38,841 nucleotides of DNA from Isosphaeraceae bacterium (GTDB lineage Bacteria; Planctomycetota; Planctomycetia; Isosphaerales; Isosphaeraceae): positions 1-38,841 of the forward strand of contig JARLIH010000153.1 of NCBI GenBank assembly GCA_031291845.1. The letters run 5' to 3'. Position numbers and translations under genes: made by a program. Shown piece by piece: positions 8,644 through 20,800 of this stretch. The notes below the pieces were generated by a model. The model made no database searches. It was not told the origin of the DNA and saw nothing but the letters and a program-made list of their open reading frames with translations. Within the stretch, counting starts at the first letter, position 1. Every line of letters begins with the position of its first letter.

Positions 8644-10137
8644 ATGGCACCCCAGACGATGATCGTACGCACGAGGTTCGCTCCGAGTCCGACCGGGTTT
8701 CTGCACATCGGCGGGGTGCGGACGGCGCTGTTTAATTGGCTCCTGGCCCGGCACTATGGCGGCCAGTTTCTCCTCCGCATCGACGACACCGACCAGCAGC
8801 GGCACGTCGAGGACGCCGTACGGCTGATCCTCGACGGCTTTCGCTGGATGGGAATGGACTTCGACGAAGGGCCCGAGGTCGGCGGGGCCTTCGGTCCTTA
8901 CTACCAGTCCCAGCGCGGCGAGCACTACAAGAAGGCGGCGGAGGCGCTCATCGCGTCGGGACACGTCTACCGCGACTACAGCACCGAGGCCGAGCGCGCG
9001 GCCGACAAGAAAGAGGCCGACGCTTTCAAGCGGGCCTACCGTTTCCGCCGCAAACCCGTCTCCGACGCCGACCTTGCCCGCTTCGAGGCCGAGGGACGCC
9101 CCTACGCGCTGCGGTTCCAGGTGCCGCTCGGCCGCAAGGTCGTCATCCCCGACCTGATCAAAGGGAACGTCGAGCAGCAGTCCGACGAGGTCGGCGACTT
9201 TGTCATCGTGCGCCCCGACGGCTCGCCCCTCTACAACTTCGCGAGCGTCGTCGATGACATCGCGATGCAAATCACCCACGTCGTCCGGGCCGAGGAGCAC
9301 CTGTCGAACACGTTCCCGCAACTCCTTCTCTTCGAGGCCCTCGGCGCCGCGCTGCCGGCGTTCGCCCACGTTCCGTTCGTGGCCGAGCCGGGCTCGAAGA
9401 AGAAGCTCTCCAAGCGCGAGAACTACGAGAAGCTCGGCATCTACGTCTACCTCCACGAGTACCGCGAGAAGGGATACCTCCCCGAGGCGATGCTCAACTA
9501 CCTCGCCCGCCTGGGCTGGAGCTACGACGACACCCAGGAAATCTTCAGCCGCGCCGAGCTGATCGAGAAGTTCACGCTCGAGAAGGTGAACAGCTCCCCC
9601 GCCAGCCACGACCCGGACAAGCTCTTCTGGCTCCAGGGCGAGTGGATGAAGACGCTCAGCCCCGAGCACAAGCTCGAAGGTGTCTTGCCCTACTTGGTCA
9701 AGGAAGGGCTCGTCACGGAACCCGTTTCCGACGCGACCCGCCAGCGCATCGACGACGTGATCACGGCCCTCGGCGACCGGTTGAAGGTCTTCTCCGACAT
9801 TCTCAAGCTCGGCCGCTATTTCTTCACCGAGACGCTGACCTACGATCCGGACGCCGTCAAGAAACGCCTCCGCAAAGAGGGGGTGCCGCAGCTCCTGGCC
9901 GAGCTGGCAGAGGTGCTCGCGGCGGTCGAGCCGTTCGACGTACCAACGCTCGAGAAAGCCATCCACGACTACGCCGAGTCACACGGCCATCCGATGGGGC
10001 AGGTCGTCAACCCTCTGCGCGTGGCGACGACCGGGCAAGGAGTCGGCCCGGGCCTGTACGAGACCCTGAGCATTCTTGGCCGCGAGTCGTGTCTGCACCG
10101 CCTCGCCGAGACGCAAAAACGGCTGGAATCCTTGTAG
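8644..10137 (+). CDS. gltX: glutamyl-tRNA synthetase
   Basis: The 497-residue class I synthetase attaches glutamate to tRNA(Glu) in the cytoplasm, using ATP. Near the N-terminus RTRFAPSPTGFLHIGGVRTA contains the HIGH-type motif (HIGG, about residues 21-24). LLRIDDTD follows, and the second catalytic loop is KKLSKRENYEKL (KLSKR near residue 253). The C-terminal third is the helical anticodon-binding region. Length is normal for bacterial GluRS. ATG 8644 is used; ATG 8659 is an in-frame alternative just before the conserved IVRTRFAPSP. The stop codon TAG lies inside a GTAGGGTCGGCC repeat. Confidence 0.97.
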   Translation: MAPQTMIVRTRFAPSPTGFLHIGGVRTALFNWLLARHYGGQFLLRIDDTDQQRHVEDAVRLILDGFRWMGMDFDEGPEVGGAFGPYYQSQRGEHYKKAAEALIASGHVYRDYSTEAERAADKKEADAFKRAYRFRRKPVSDADLARFEAEGRPYALRFQVPLGRKVVIPDLIKGNVEQQSDEVGDFVIVRPDGSPLYNFASVVDDIAMQITHVVRAEEHLSNTFPQLLLFEALGAALPAFAHVPFVAEPGSKKKLSKRENYEKLGIYVYLHEYREKGYLPEAMLNYLARLGWSYDDTQEIFSRAELIEKFTLEKVNSSPASHDPDKLFWLQGEWMKTLSPEHKLEGVLPYLVKEGLVTEPVSDATRQRIDDVITALGDRLKVFSDILKLGRYFFTETLTYDPDAVKKRLRKEGVPQLLAELAEVLAAVEPFDVPTLEKAIHDYAESHGHPMGQVVNPLRVATTGQGVGPGLYETLSILGRESCLHRLAETQKRLESL

Positions 10138-10158
10138 GGTCGGCCATTGCCGGCCGAT
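10135..10158 (+). repeat. short palindromic repeat supplying the gltX stop
   Basis: TAGGGTCGGCCATTGCCGGCCG begins with the gltX stop codon and folds as TCGGCC (10140-10145) with GGCCGA (10152-10157). The same opening, GTAGGGTCGGCCATT, starts the inverted-repeat element at 31918. It may also serve as the gltX 3' end hairpin. Confidence 0.55.
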
Positions 10159-10191
10159 TGGCTGCGTGAGTGCCGGTCTACGAGGTGACGG

Positions 10192-10653
10192 ATGGCGCGG
10201 TCCAGGTGGAAGTGGGTGCTGCTCGGTGTTGTCCTGCTGCTCGTCGCGGCGGAGCTCGCGCTCAATGCCCTGAAGTCGCCGACAGCGCTCGTCCGGATCG
10301 TCAACCGGGGCGACTACCCGATCACGGACCTCACGCTCTCGACCGGTGCAAGCCAGGCGGAGGCCGCGCGAATCGAGCCGGAACAGTCGGTGGTGTTCCA
10401 GCTCACCGGACGCGGCAAGAACCCGCTCGTCCTGAAGTTCCACCAGTTCAACAATCCGATGACCGATTTCGAGATTCCCGAATTCGAGCCGCGCCGGCTG
10501 CGCCGTGAAGGCGCGATTCTGGTCTTGGAGCTGGGCACGAAAGAGGTCGTCCGTTACCAGGAACCCGACGACAGCCCGAGCCGCTGGCAACGACTCGGGG
10601 AGCGGGTTCGCAACACGTTGGACGAGGCGAAGGTGCCGGACGCGGCGCCGTGA
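10192..10653 (+). CDS. membrane-anchored hypothetical protein
   Basis: The 153-residue product has one N-terminal membrane helix (WKWVLLGVVLLLVAAELALN, residues 6-25). A beta-rich domain follows: ALVRIVNRGDYPITDLTLS, then IEPEQSVVFQLTG, LVLKFHQFNN and ILVLELGTKEVV. The I-x-N-x-G-x-x-x-I and ILVLELG strands suggest a small immunoglobulin-like fold facing the periplasm, but I cannot assign a family. The tail is charged. It starts 54 bases after gltX on the same strand and may be cotranscribed with it. The frame and codon use are consistent with a real gene. Confidence 0.65.
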   Translation: MARSRWKWVLLGVVLLLVAAELALNALKSPTALVRIVNRGDYPITDLTLSTGASQAEAARIEPEQSVVFQLTGRGKNPLVLKFHQFNNPMTDFEIPEFEPRRLRREGAILVLELGTKEVVRYQEPDDSPSRWQRLGERVRNTLDEAKVPDAAP

Positions 10654-10669
10654 CGAGGACGACGGGATC

Positions 10670-10907
10670 AACCGCCGAGAAAGACCGACTAACCGCCAAG
10701 GCGCCAAGATCGCCAAGTTAAGAAGAGAGAGACGCAGGGATCGAGGTCTTTGAAGATTGAGTACTTGTGCTATAAATGATACGATATTGACTTTTAATCA
10801 CTGTAATTTTTTTTGTGTTCTCTCTTCTCTCCTGCTCTCTCTCTTCCTAACCTTGGCGATTCTGGCGTCTTGGCGGTGAGTTCGTCTTCTCGGTGTCTTG
10901 GCGGTTC
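10670..10907. repeat. long imperfect inverted repeat (MITE-like), ACCGCCAAG family
   Basis: A left arm (10670-10738) with ACCGCCAAGGCGCCAAGATC recurs in inverted form in the right arm (10831-10907), with a few substitutions and one roughly eight-base gap. The best 47-48 bases (10691-10738 with 10831-10877) match almost throughout. The 92-base centre is AT-rich and unlike its surroundings; it contains TTGAGT-17-TACGAT (10757-10785) and TTGAAG-15-TATAAA candidates that could drive the PfkB gene. No transposase is present, so it would be a non-autonomous or structural repeat. Confidence 0.7.
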
Positions 10908-10933
10908 GTCTCTCGGAATATTGGAGAACGTTG

Positions 10934-11836
10934 ATGTCTCTCTTGGTTGTGGGCTCGGTCGCATTTGACTCGGTGGAGACCCCCCATGGTGTCGTGAAAG
11001 ACGCCCTGGGCGGTGCCGCCACGTTCTTCTCGTACGCCGCCAGCTATTTCACGCCGGTCCGGCTCGTGGGTGTCGTGGGAGACGACTTTCCCGCAGCGCA
11101 CCGCGAGATGCTCGAGGCCCGCGGGATCGACACCTCGGGCCTGTCGATCGAGCAGGGGGGCAAGACCTTCCGCTGGCGCGGCAAGTACGAAGGGGACATG
11201 AACACGGCCGAGACGCTGGAGGTCCACTTAAACGTCCTGGGCACGTTCAACCCCGACCTGTCGCCCAAGTTCGCGGAGACTCCGTTCGTGTTCCTGGCCA
11301 ACGGCAGCCCGAACATGCAGCGCAGGGTGCTGGCCCAGGCCAAGGAGCGCAAGCTCGCCGTCGCGGACACGATGAACTTCTGGATCGAGACCCAGCGCGA
11401 TGAGCTGAACGCGCTCTTGCGCGAGGTGGACGGCCTGGTCCTGAACGACGCCGAGGCGCGCATGCTGACCGACGAGATCAATCTCGTCCGCGCGGGGTGG
11501 AAGGTGCTGGACCTCGGACCTCGCTTCGTCGTCATCAAGAAGGGGGAGCACGGCGCGATGTTCCTCAGCCGGACCGAGTCGTTCGTGATGCCCGCCTTCC
11601 CCCTGGCCGAGGTCGTCGACCCCACCGGAGCGGGGGACAGTTTCGCCGGCGGGTTCATGGGCTACCTCGCCGCAACTGGCAAGACCGACGCCGCCGCGCT
11701 CAAGACGGCCATGGCCTACGGCACGGTCGTCGCCAGCTTCAACGTCGAAGACTTCAGCCTGCGCCGGTTCCAGCGCACCGACCGCGCAGAGATCGATCGC
11801 CGGCTGGAGACGTACCGAACGATGATGAGCTTCTGA
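10934..11836 (+). CDS. PfkB-family sugar/nucleoside kinase
   Basis: The 300-residue product starts at ATG 10934, with GGAGA upstream. The N-terminal MSLLVVGSVAFDSV strand and the GGAATFFSYAA substrate loop are typical of ribokinase-like kinases. The C-terminal signature DPTGAGDSFAGGF has its catalytic base at D235, with the GAGD anion hole. It phosphorylates a small alcohol-bearing substrate with ATP. The substrate cannot be named from sequence; the short lid and the GDDFP segment resemble the adenosine/ribokinase branch. The 5' leader is the right arm of an inverted repeat, so expression may come from inside that element. A palindromic repeat follows the stop. Confidence 0.9.
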   Translation: MSLLVVGSVAFDSVETPHGVVKDALGGAATFFSYAASYFTPVRLVGVVGDDFPAAHREMLEARGIDTSGLSIEQGGKTFRWRGKYEGDMNTAETLEVHLNVLGTFNPDLSPKFAETPFVFLANGSPNMQRRVLAQAKERKLAVADTMNFWIETQRDELNALLREVDGLVLNDAEARMLTDEINLVRAGWKVLDLGPRFVVIKKGEHGAMFLSRTESFVMPAFPLAEVVDPTGAGDSFAGGFMGYLAATGKTDAAALKTAMAYGTVVASFNVEDFSLRRFQRTDRAEIDRRLETYRTMMSF

Positions 11837-11845
11837 TTGACACTT

Positions 11846-11887
11846 GTAGGCTGCATGGAAGGCACCGGTGCATTTCATGCACCCTAC
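11846..11887. repeat. palindromic GTAGGGTGCATGAAATGCACC repeat, copy 1 Confidence 0.
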
Positions 11888-14800
11888 GATTCATGTGAAT
11901 TCGCCCGCCGGGCCGCCTTCGCTTCGCGCCAGCGCGCCTGGAACGCCTCGCCGCGGACCTTCGCGCCCCACATGCGCGGGATTTTCACGAGCGCTTTGAC
12001 CTGGTCGTAGGACATGCCCCAAGCGACGAAATCTTTCATCGCGGGGAGGAACGTCGCGTCGAAGAAGTCGCCCAGCTTGTCCCTCACTTGGTGGTCGAAC
12101 GATCCCGCGGTGATCGTCGTCTTTTTCTTACGCTCCGCCGCGGCCTTCTGGGTGTCGAAGTCGTCGCGGTGCTCCCTGCGCAGGCCCAGCCGGGCATGCG
12201 CTCCCATGATGGCCGCGACCATCCCGCGCTGCTTGGCCTTGTCCTCATCGAGGCCGTCGTGGAGCGCCTTGGCGTACGTGTAGGTGGCAAGGATGTCGAA
12301 CTTGCCGATCGATACGTCGGCCGGTCTCGGCGTTGTCACGGTCCCCTCCCGCGCGGGTCGCAAATCGACCTTCTTGCAGCAACCGGCGTGCCCCATCAGG
12401 CCGACGTGAACTCGGTCCAACCGGGCTTCAGCGCCCGTGCCTCGCGCGCCGACATCAGGGTTTCGTTGCTTTGTGCGGAGAGCGTTTGACTCGTCTCAGG
12501 AGGCCCGTGCGCGGACAGACGTACCACAGGCGCCAGGACTGCTCGCGGAGCGGCCGGCCGTAAGCCCAGCCCCCCTCGCCGAAGCAAGGGACGCCGTCGA
12601 TCAGGATCACGTGCCTGACGACGTAGTCTTCGACGTGGTCGCGGACGTGGTCCTGTACGGCCGAGTTGCGGTTAATGTGGGCGCAGATCTCGGAGAACAC
12701 CTTGTTCCAGGGCCGGCCGACCTGGGAGTCGAGGTAACGGCGGAGCGGGCCGAGGTGCTCGTTGAGACTCTTGGCGCATCCCCGCCAGCGCCTGCGCATT
12801 CCTTCGTGGGACGGCAACCCCTCGCGCTCCAATCGCTGCAACCGCCGCCGCGCGCCCTTGGGCGTCCCTTGGTCGCCCGAGCCGTAGCGGGGGCGCTCGA
12901 CGATCACCTTGGCCATGTCCTCGCGCATTGCCCGGACCCCGCGCATACCCTCCCTCAAGGCCGCCGGCCGGCCCTCGCTGACAGGTTCGACACCGCACGG
13001 CGGTGCGAGGTTCACCGTCCGAGCCGCGCGGCTCGGCCCGGACGGTGCGTACGGGTTTTGCGGGCCCGCGGCTCAATAGGAGTCGCTGCTGATCACCTCG
13101 CCACCGTTGATTGATCCCAGGGCGATCCACGTGGCGCCGTTGATCGAGTTCTTGATGAAACGGACGGAGCCGTCGCCGAGTAGCACGTTTGTGCCGCCCG
13201 AGTGCCGGCTGCGGGCGCCGGCGAAGGCGTAGGCGAACGAGCTGACGTTGTAGCAAGGAAGTCCCAGAACCGGCTCCGGGCTGCAGAAACCGCTCGGGAG
13301 CACGTCGGCGTTGGCGATCGGTCCCCCCCCCGAGATTCCGGGGACGGCCACCTGGTAGTAGTCGATGTACGAGTTGGGCGTGAACCGCGTCATGAATGCC
13401 CCTGCGCCCGGAACACTCGACCAAACCAAGCCGCGGATGTCGTTGTTCGACCCCTGAAGGACTTCGGCCATGAAGACGGTCGAGCTCAGTCCATCGGTCA
13501 CCGACGCGAATGATACGGTCGTGGTCAGTGGGAACGGCATCGCCAGAGTCGTGCCCGCGGGAAAGTTGCTCGTGATCAATCCCTGGTCGTACTGGGTGTT
13601 GCCCCAGTTGATCCCATAGTTGCCGCGCGTGTCGTTCGGCAGGCCGGTGACGACGAACAGGTTGCTGCGGTCGCTGGGGCACTGAAACAGCCCGAGCTTC
13701 GTCGTCGAGACGGTGCTGTTGGCCAGGATTCCGGCATTGCTCGGGCCTGACGCGCCGAGGCTGTAGTTAAACGCGTTGTAGAGCGACTGCTGCTCGAAGT
13801 TGGGCAACAGCAGGCAGAACCAAGGGGTGTCCTGACATCCGCTCAGAACATTGCCGCTGGGGCACTGGGAGAGGCTGAAGATCCGGCCGGTGACGATGAC
13901 GTTAAAGGTACTGTGGTAGTTGTGAACGGCGAGGCCAAGCTGCTTCATGTTGTTGACGCACTGGATGCGCCTGGCAGCTTCGCGCGCCGCCTGCACCGCC
14001 GGCAATAGAAGCGCGATGAGAACGGCGATGATCGCGATGACCACCAACAGTTCGATCAGAGTGAACCCACGACGATGACGTGACATGGCCTCGATCTCCG
14101 AGACTCGTCGGGAAGGCCGGGACGTGCACCGTCCCAGAGCTTTCCACCCCCGACCCGAAGGCTCCTCCTGAATTAGAGCATGACTGCCCGGCCGCCGCAT
14201 CGAGAAATTTGGAAAATACTCAGCCCCTTCGTATTCGGGTCTCTCTTGGACCATCGGCCTTCCCGTCGCCAGGCCCGCGCGAGCGGCCGCGGGGGGCGGC
14301 GGGCGTGTGGCCCGGTAGTCCCTTGGCCCATGCGACCGGTCCGGTAGGAATCGGGAGAAAAGTGGGCCGGCCGGAAGATTTCCAGCGCACATTAGGGCGG
14401 GGAGTCGTATCACTCAGCACTCTGGAGGGTTCGCTCCGGGGCGAATCTGCGTCCGACTCCCGGATCTCGTCCCGCTTCGCCTGGACTCGGTCCAGAGACT
14501 TTTCCTCGTTCAAACGCCCGCCCGCTTCTTGGACGTACCCCGAGAGGGCGTGCGGTTTTTCGTGTTTCTGCACAAGGAGTCTTGGAGATGATTCGTCCGT
14601 TCGGCAAGTTCGTCCTTGCGCTCGGCGCGCTCGCGCTGTTGGCATCTCCGGCCTGGGCCCAGGCGCAGAAGGGCCGCGGTGGCTTTGGCGGCGGATTCGG
14701 CGGCGGGCCCGGCTTCCTGATGGCGCCGAACGTCCAGAAGGACCTCAAGCTGTCCGACGAACAGGTCGGCAAGGTGCAGGAGACCCTGCGCGAAGTCCGG

Positions 14801-17800
14801 GAGAAGCACGCGGATGACTTCCAGGGTCTGCGCGACCTATCGCAGAAGGAACGCGAGCAGAAGGTCGCCAGCATTTCCAAGGAGGTCAACGACGAGGTCA
14901 AGAAGGCACTCTCGTTTTCGGCCGAGCAGTCGAAGCGGTTCGACCAAATCAGCCTCCAGACGCGCGGGCTCCAGGCCTTCGTGGATCCGACGGTTGCGGA
15001 GAAGCTGAAGCTGACTGACGCCCAGAAGTCCCAAATCGAGGAGATCAGGACTTCGGCGCGCGAGGCGGTCCGAGGGGCCTTCAATAAAGACGCCGGAGAG
15101 GAAGAACGTAAGGAGGCGATGAAGAAGTTCCGCGAGGCGAGCCAGGAGAGCATGAAAAAAGTCCAGGCGCTGCTTACGGACGACCAGAAGAATGAGTGGA
15201 AGGAACTGACGGGCGAGCCGATCGAGTTCCAGCCACCGCGGCGGCCGAACAACTGATTGGCAGTCGTGGACAGTTTTCTCGAGGGGCGGGCCGCCGGAGC
15301 GTTGCTTTGTGGCCCGCCCCTTTGTGCGTACGGTGGCGGTCGTCCGTTCTGCTCGTTTGTCGGTAAGCAGGATCGTGTGGGGTGCATGAAACGCACCGGT
15401 GCATTTCATGCACCCTACGAATGACAGGATACCGTGGCCGGTGTCGCGCTCCCGTTTGCCGAGCCGAGCTCGCGGTGCGTTCGCCGCCAGCGCGCGAGCC
15501 GGATCCGGTAGAAGACGACGGGGAGCAGCAGGTCGATCACCTCGTCGGCGATCAGCACGCCGCCGAGCACCGGGGCGGCCATCGGCTTGATGACTTCGGC
15601 CCCGACGCCCGAGGCCCAGAGCATCGGCGCGAGCCCAATGATGATCGTCCCCTCGGTGAGCAGCTTCGGCCGCAGCCGGCTGACCGCCCCTTCGAGCACC
15701 GCCCTGCGCAGCCCCTCAGCGCTCAGCGCAGCGAGACCGCCCGCTTTTTCCACGGCCTCGCGCAGGTAAACGAGCATGATGATGCCGGTCGAGGTGGCCA
15801 TGCCGAAGCAAGCGATATAGCCGACCCAGACCGTGACCGAGAACTTGAAGCCGAAGAGCCACTGGAAGAACACCCCGCCCGCGATCGCCCCGGGGATTGC
15901 CAGCATCATGAGCGCGGCGTCGGCCAGGTCGTGATAGGTCCAGTAGAGGACCAGGAAGATCAGCACGATCACTACGGGCACGATCACCGCCAATGTCTTC
16001 CGGGCGCGGAGCTCGTGCTCGAACTGCCCGGTCCATTCGAGGAACACGCCCTCGGGAAGCCGAACCTCGCGCGCGACCATCGTCCGGGCCCTCGCCACGA
16101 AGTCCGCAGCGCTCGCGTCGCGGACGTTCAGCCGGACGTAGTTGCGCAACAGGCCGTTCTCGCTCTTGATCGTGGCCGGGCCTTCGACGACGCGGACCTC
16201 GGCGACCTCCGCCAACGGAACGACCTGCGGCCGGCCGTCGGGTCCTTGCCGGATCGTCGGGACGAGCAGATCGCGCACGGCCTCCTCGTCCCCGCGCCAG
16301 GCACGGCCGTTCTGAACGCGCACGGGGTGGCGTTCGCGGCCCTCCATCGTGGTCGTGACGACTTTCCCCCCGAGGGCCGTCTCGACCGCCTCGTTGAGTG
16401 CGGCGACCCGCACCCCCACCCGCGCGGCTCGCTCGCGGTCGATGCGGACCTCGACGTACCCCTTGCCGCGCACGGGGTCAGCGATCACGTCCGACGCGCC
16501 CGGCAAGCGCTTGAGCGCGGCGGCAACCGCCTCGGAGGCTCGCACCACGTCGTCCAGCCGGCGCCCCTGCACGCGAACGCCGACCGCGGTGTTCACTCCT
16601 GTGGCGAGCATGTCCACGCGGTTCTGGATCGGCATCGTCCAGACGTTGGTCCAGCCCGGCATCTGCACCGCCTGGTCGAGGTCGGAGCCGAACCCGACGA
16701 GCTCTGCACGTTCCTTGCGCCAGAGGAGCAGCCGCGCTGCAAACGGCGGGCTCAGCGCGGCCTGGACCGCGTCGAGGGCGGGAAGGGGCTCGACCGTGAC
16801 GGGCAGGGTGCTGCCATGTCCGTGATGATGGCCCGCGGCTCCCGCTGCGACCGGTGCAGGGCGGGCGCGCAGGCGCTTGATCTCGTGGACCCCGGCCGCA
16901 ACCTTGGGGTCCGTGACGTCCGAGCGGTCGAGCAGCTCTTCGAGCGCGATTCGCGTATAAGTCTCGGCCGTGCGGCCGACGAGGTCGCGATTGAGCTGGG
17001 TCATATGGTCGTGCCAGCGCGTTTGCTGGGGCTCGTATCCGGGGTCGTCGGGATCCGTGATGACGTTGATCAGCGCGCGTTCGAAGTCCCGGTTGCGCTG
17101 ATAGGCGTACTCGCGGAGGGCCGCGTCGCAGAGGGGGAGTGCGGTCTCGGTGGTCTCCTTGACGAGTTGTTCCCGGTCGGCCGGGGGGCGGATCAAGCCG
17201 CGCTTGAGGAGTGCGTCGAGGACCGCGCGGGTCTGGCGCTTGGCGTCCGCGGGGAGGAGCTTCCGCTTGGGCCAGAGCGCGCGGGGGCGGAAGTTGACCA
17301 TCGTCTCGATCATGTCCATCGGGGCGGGGTCGGTCGGCGACTCGGCGCGGCCGGCCTTGCCGACGACCATGTCGACCTCGGGGAACCGGCAAAGGATCAT
17401 GTCGCGCGCCTTGAGGTCGTCGCCCGACTCGGTGACGGAGGCACGGGGGACCGTGATCGGCATGTCCATGACCATCCCCTCGTCGAGCGGGGTCATGAAC
17501 TCTCGGCCCAAGGGTGTGATCGCCTGGTCGGCCACGAGCGCGACGAGGATGAGGCTGACCCAGGCGAATGCCCGCCCCCGCCAGGTTCGGGGCGCGACGC
17601 CCCCGGCGAAGAGTGCCAGGACGAGCGACGCCAGGAACAACGTGCGGCTGCCGAGCGGCGCCAGACCGACGACGAACGTCACGCCAAGCAGCCAGACCAG
17701 AGGCGCCGGCCGGTCGAGCAGCGCCGAGAGGATCGGACGATACACGTCGACGACGCTACGCACGACCCAGCTCTCCCGCTCGCCGCGCATTCGCCCTTTG

Positions 17801-20800
17801 AGGAAGAACGTGCACAACGCGGGCACGAGCGTGACCGCGAGCAGGGCGACGGTCACGAGCGCGAACGACTTCGTGAAGGCGAGCGGGCGGAACATCTTCC
17901 CCTCCATCCCCCCGAGGGCGAACACGGGCAGGAACGAGAGGAGCATGATCGCGACTGAGAAGAAGATCGGCCGGCCCACGGTCTGGCAGGCCGGCAGGAT
18001 GATCGCGCGCACGTCTCCCCGCACGGGCCGGTCGCCGAAGTGGTCGTGCAGCCGGTGCATCGCGTTCTCGACCATCACGATGGACGAGTCGACCAGCACG
18101 CCGACGGAGATTGCGATCCCGGCCAAGGACATGATGTTCGTCTCGATGTCGGCGATCCCGAGCGTCCGTAGCAGCCCCATCAGGGCGAACGACCCGAGCG
18201 CAGCGAGCGGGAGCGTGAGGGCGATCACGAACGATGCCCTCGCGTGCAGCAGGATCAAGAGTACGCAGATCGAGGCGGTCACGATCGCTTCGCCGATCGT
18301 TCCGGTCACGGTCCCGATCGCGCCTCGGATGAGCGGCGTGCGGTCGTAGAACGGCACGATCCTGACTCCGGCGGGAAGGCCGGGTTGCAGCTCGCGGATC
18401 TTCGCTTTCAGTCGGCGCGTCACCGTCAGCGGGTTTTCGCCGTGCGCCATCAGCACGACGCCGCCGGTGACCTCGCTGCCGTCCTTTTCGAGAATGCCCC
18501 GCCGCGGACCAGGGCCGACGGCCACCGAGGCCACGTCTCCCACGCGCAGGATCGTGCCGTCGGCCGACTGGGCGAGCACGGCCTCTTCCAGGTCACGCAC
18601 GGCGCGCTTCGGGTCGAAGGCGTCGTCGTCGCGGCCCGCGCGTGCGCCGAGCCACCCGAGGCTGCGCACGATGTACTCGGCGTTCCCCTTCTGGATGATC
18701 GGGCCGCCGACCGTCATGTTCGATTCGCTGACGGCGCGGACGACGTCGGCGAGCGTCACCCCGCGCGTCCGCAAGCGGCGCGGGTCGACGTTCACCTGGT
18801 ACTCGATCGGATATCCCCCGACGCTGGCGACCTCCGCCACGCCCGGCACCGCGCTGAGCTGCGGGCGGACGTACCAGTCTTGCAGGGCGCGGAGCCGGCC
18901 GAGGTGCTGACCTCCCCCCTCGACGGTGTACCAATAAATCTGCCCCGTCGCGAGCGCATCGGGAGGCGGGTGTGGAACCACGCCCTGAGGCAGGATGCTG
19001 CCGGATTGCGCCAGCCGCTCGAGCACCCGCCCGCGGGCGGTAGGGAAGCCAATCCCGTCTTCGAAGATCACGTGGATCATCGAGAAGTGGAAGTCGCTCG
19101 ACGAACGCACGACGCGCACCCCGCGAATCCCTTGGAGGTGGACCGAGAGGGGATAGCCGACCTGGTCCTCGACCTCGCGCGGGCTGTGCCCCATCCACTC
19201 GGTGAAGACAATGACCTGGTTCTCCGACAGGTCCGGGATCGCGTCGACGGGCGTGGTGTAGGCCGCGTACACGCCCCAGACCGCGAGCAGCAATCCGCCG
19301 GCGATGACCGCGACGCGGTGGCGGATCGAAAAGGCGATGAGGCGTTCGATCATGAGAGGGTGCGGCCCAGTGTCACGTTGGTCGGCATCAGCTCGCCGCT
19401 CTATATCGTGATTTTAGATTCTGGTGTCGAAACGAAACAGTCGTTAACTTGTAGCGTGCATAAAATGCACCCTACATCAATAAGGAATCCCCAAACGGCG
19501 AACATGAGTCCTGGCCTACGGGGATTTCCGCCGCAATCGCCCCTCGCATCCCTCACAGCAGAGGAAGACCCTCTTGCCGGCGACCACGACCGGCACCGGC
19601 GGTCCCATCGACCCCAGCGGCTTGCCCGTCACCGGGCAGGTCTTCTGTGCTGCGGCCAGCATCTGGTCCTCGGCGGACAGGCCCGACAGGTCCCCGCCGG
19701 TTTCGGCGCGTGCTTCCTCATTCCGGGCACCCCGGCCCGAGCCGAAATAGGCGGCCGCGAGGCTCGGGTTCAAGCGCGTCTCGGCATCGATGAGAAAGGC
19801 CCCGGCCGTCGCCACGCGCTGGCCCGGCTCGAGCCCCTTAGCCACGGGATAGACATCGCCGCAGCGGGGCCCGAGCACGACCTCGACGCCGTCGAACATC
19901 CCCGGCATGCGCTCGATGAAAACGACCGTGCGCGCACCGGTGTCGACCACCGCCGACTCGGGCACGGCCAGTACGTGGCCCGCCGGGCGGTAGGTGATGA
20001 CGCGAGGGACCAACTTCATGCCGCCGCACTCCTGACACTCGAGGCCCGCGCGGTCCGCCGTGACGTTCGCATGCATCGGGCACCACCAGCCGACGCGCTG
20101 GTTGTCGAGTAAGGGCTGGCGGTCGAGCGCGTTCCTCCGGTCCACCGGGCATCGCCCGCGCTGGTCGGCGAGCACTTCGGCGTGCTCTGGGCAAAGGTAG
20201 ACCGCGCGCAGCTCGCCTTTGCGGATCGGCGGCGGGTTGGCGGGGAGTGAACGGAACGGCTCCAGTTCCGCGACGGCCCGGCGCAGCGTTGCGGCAACGG
20301 GGGTCCCGACCGGCAGCACATTGCCAGGGTCATCCACCTTCAGGACCGCCCGCGACCGCTGGTCGTGCCTAGCAGGGATGAGTCGGACGACCTTGCCTTC
20401 CAGCGCGGGCCGCCCCGTCCCGTCGTCGCGGGTGACTGTGGCCGTCTGTCCTTCGGCGACGAACGCGCGGTCGCGGTCGAAGAGGTCGCATTCGACGAGG
20501 CGCTCGCCTTGAACGGAGCCGATCAGAGTCACCTCGCGCGCCAGCGGCTCATACGCGACCGGCGCGGTCCGGATGCCGGCAAGCTGCACGCGGTAGGGAG
20601 AGAACTGCATGCGGGCGAGGATCCCGGAGGGGAGGGGGGCGGTGTCGCCGACCTTCCTCCGCACGAGGGCCATGTTGCAGATACCGCACTTGCCCGGCCA
20701 CTCCGAGACGACCCCGGGATCCATCGGACAGAAGTATTCCGTGTCCGCAGAAACGGCCTGCCCAGGGGCACGTCCGCCGTTCAGCCCGCGCGTCAGGCGA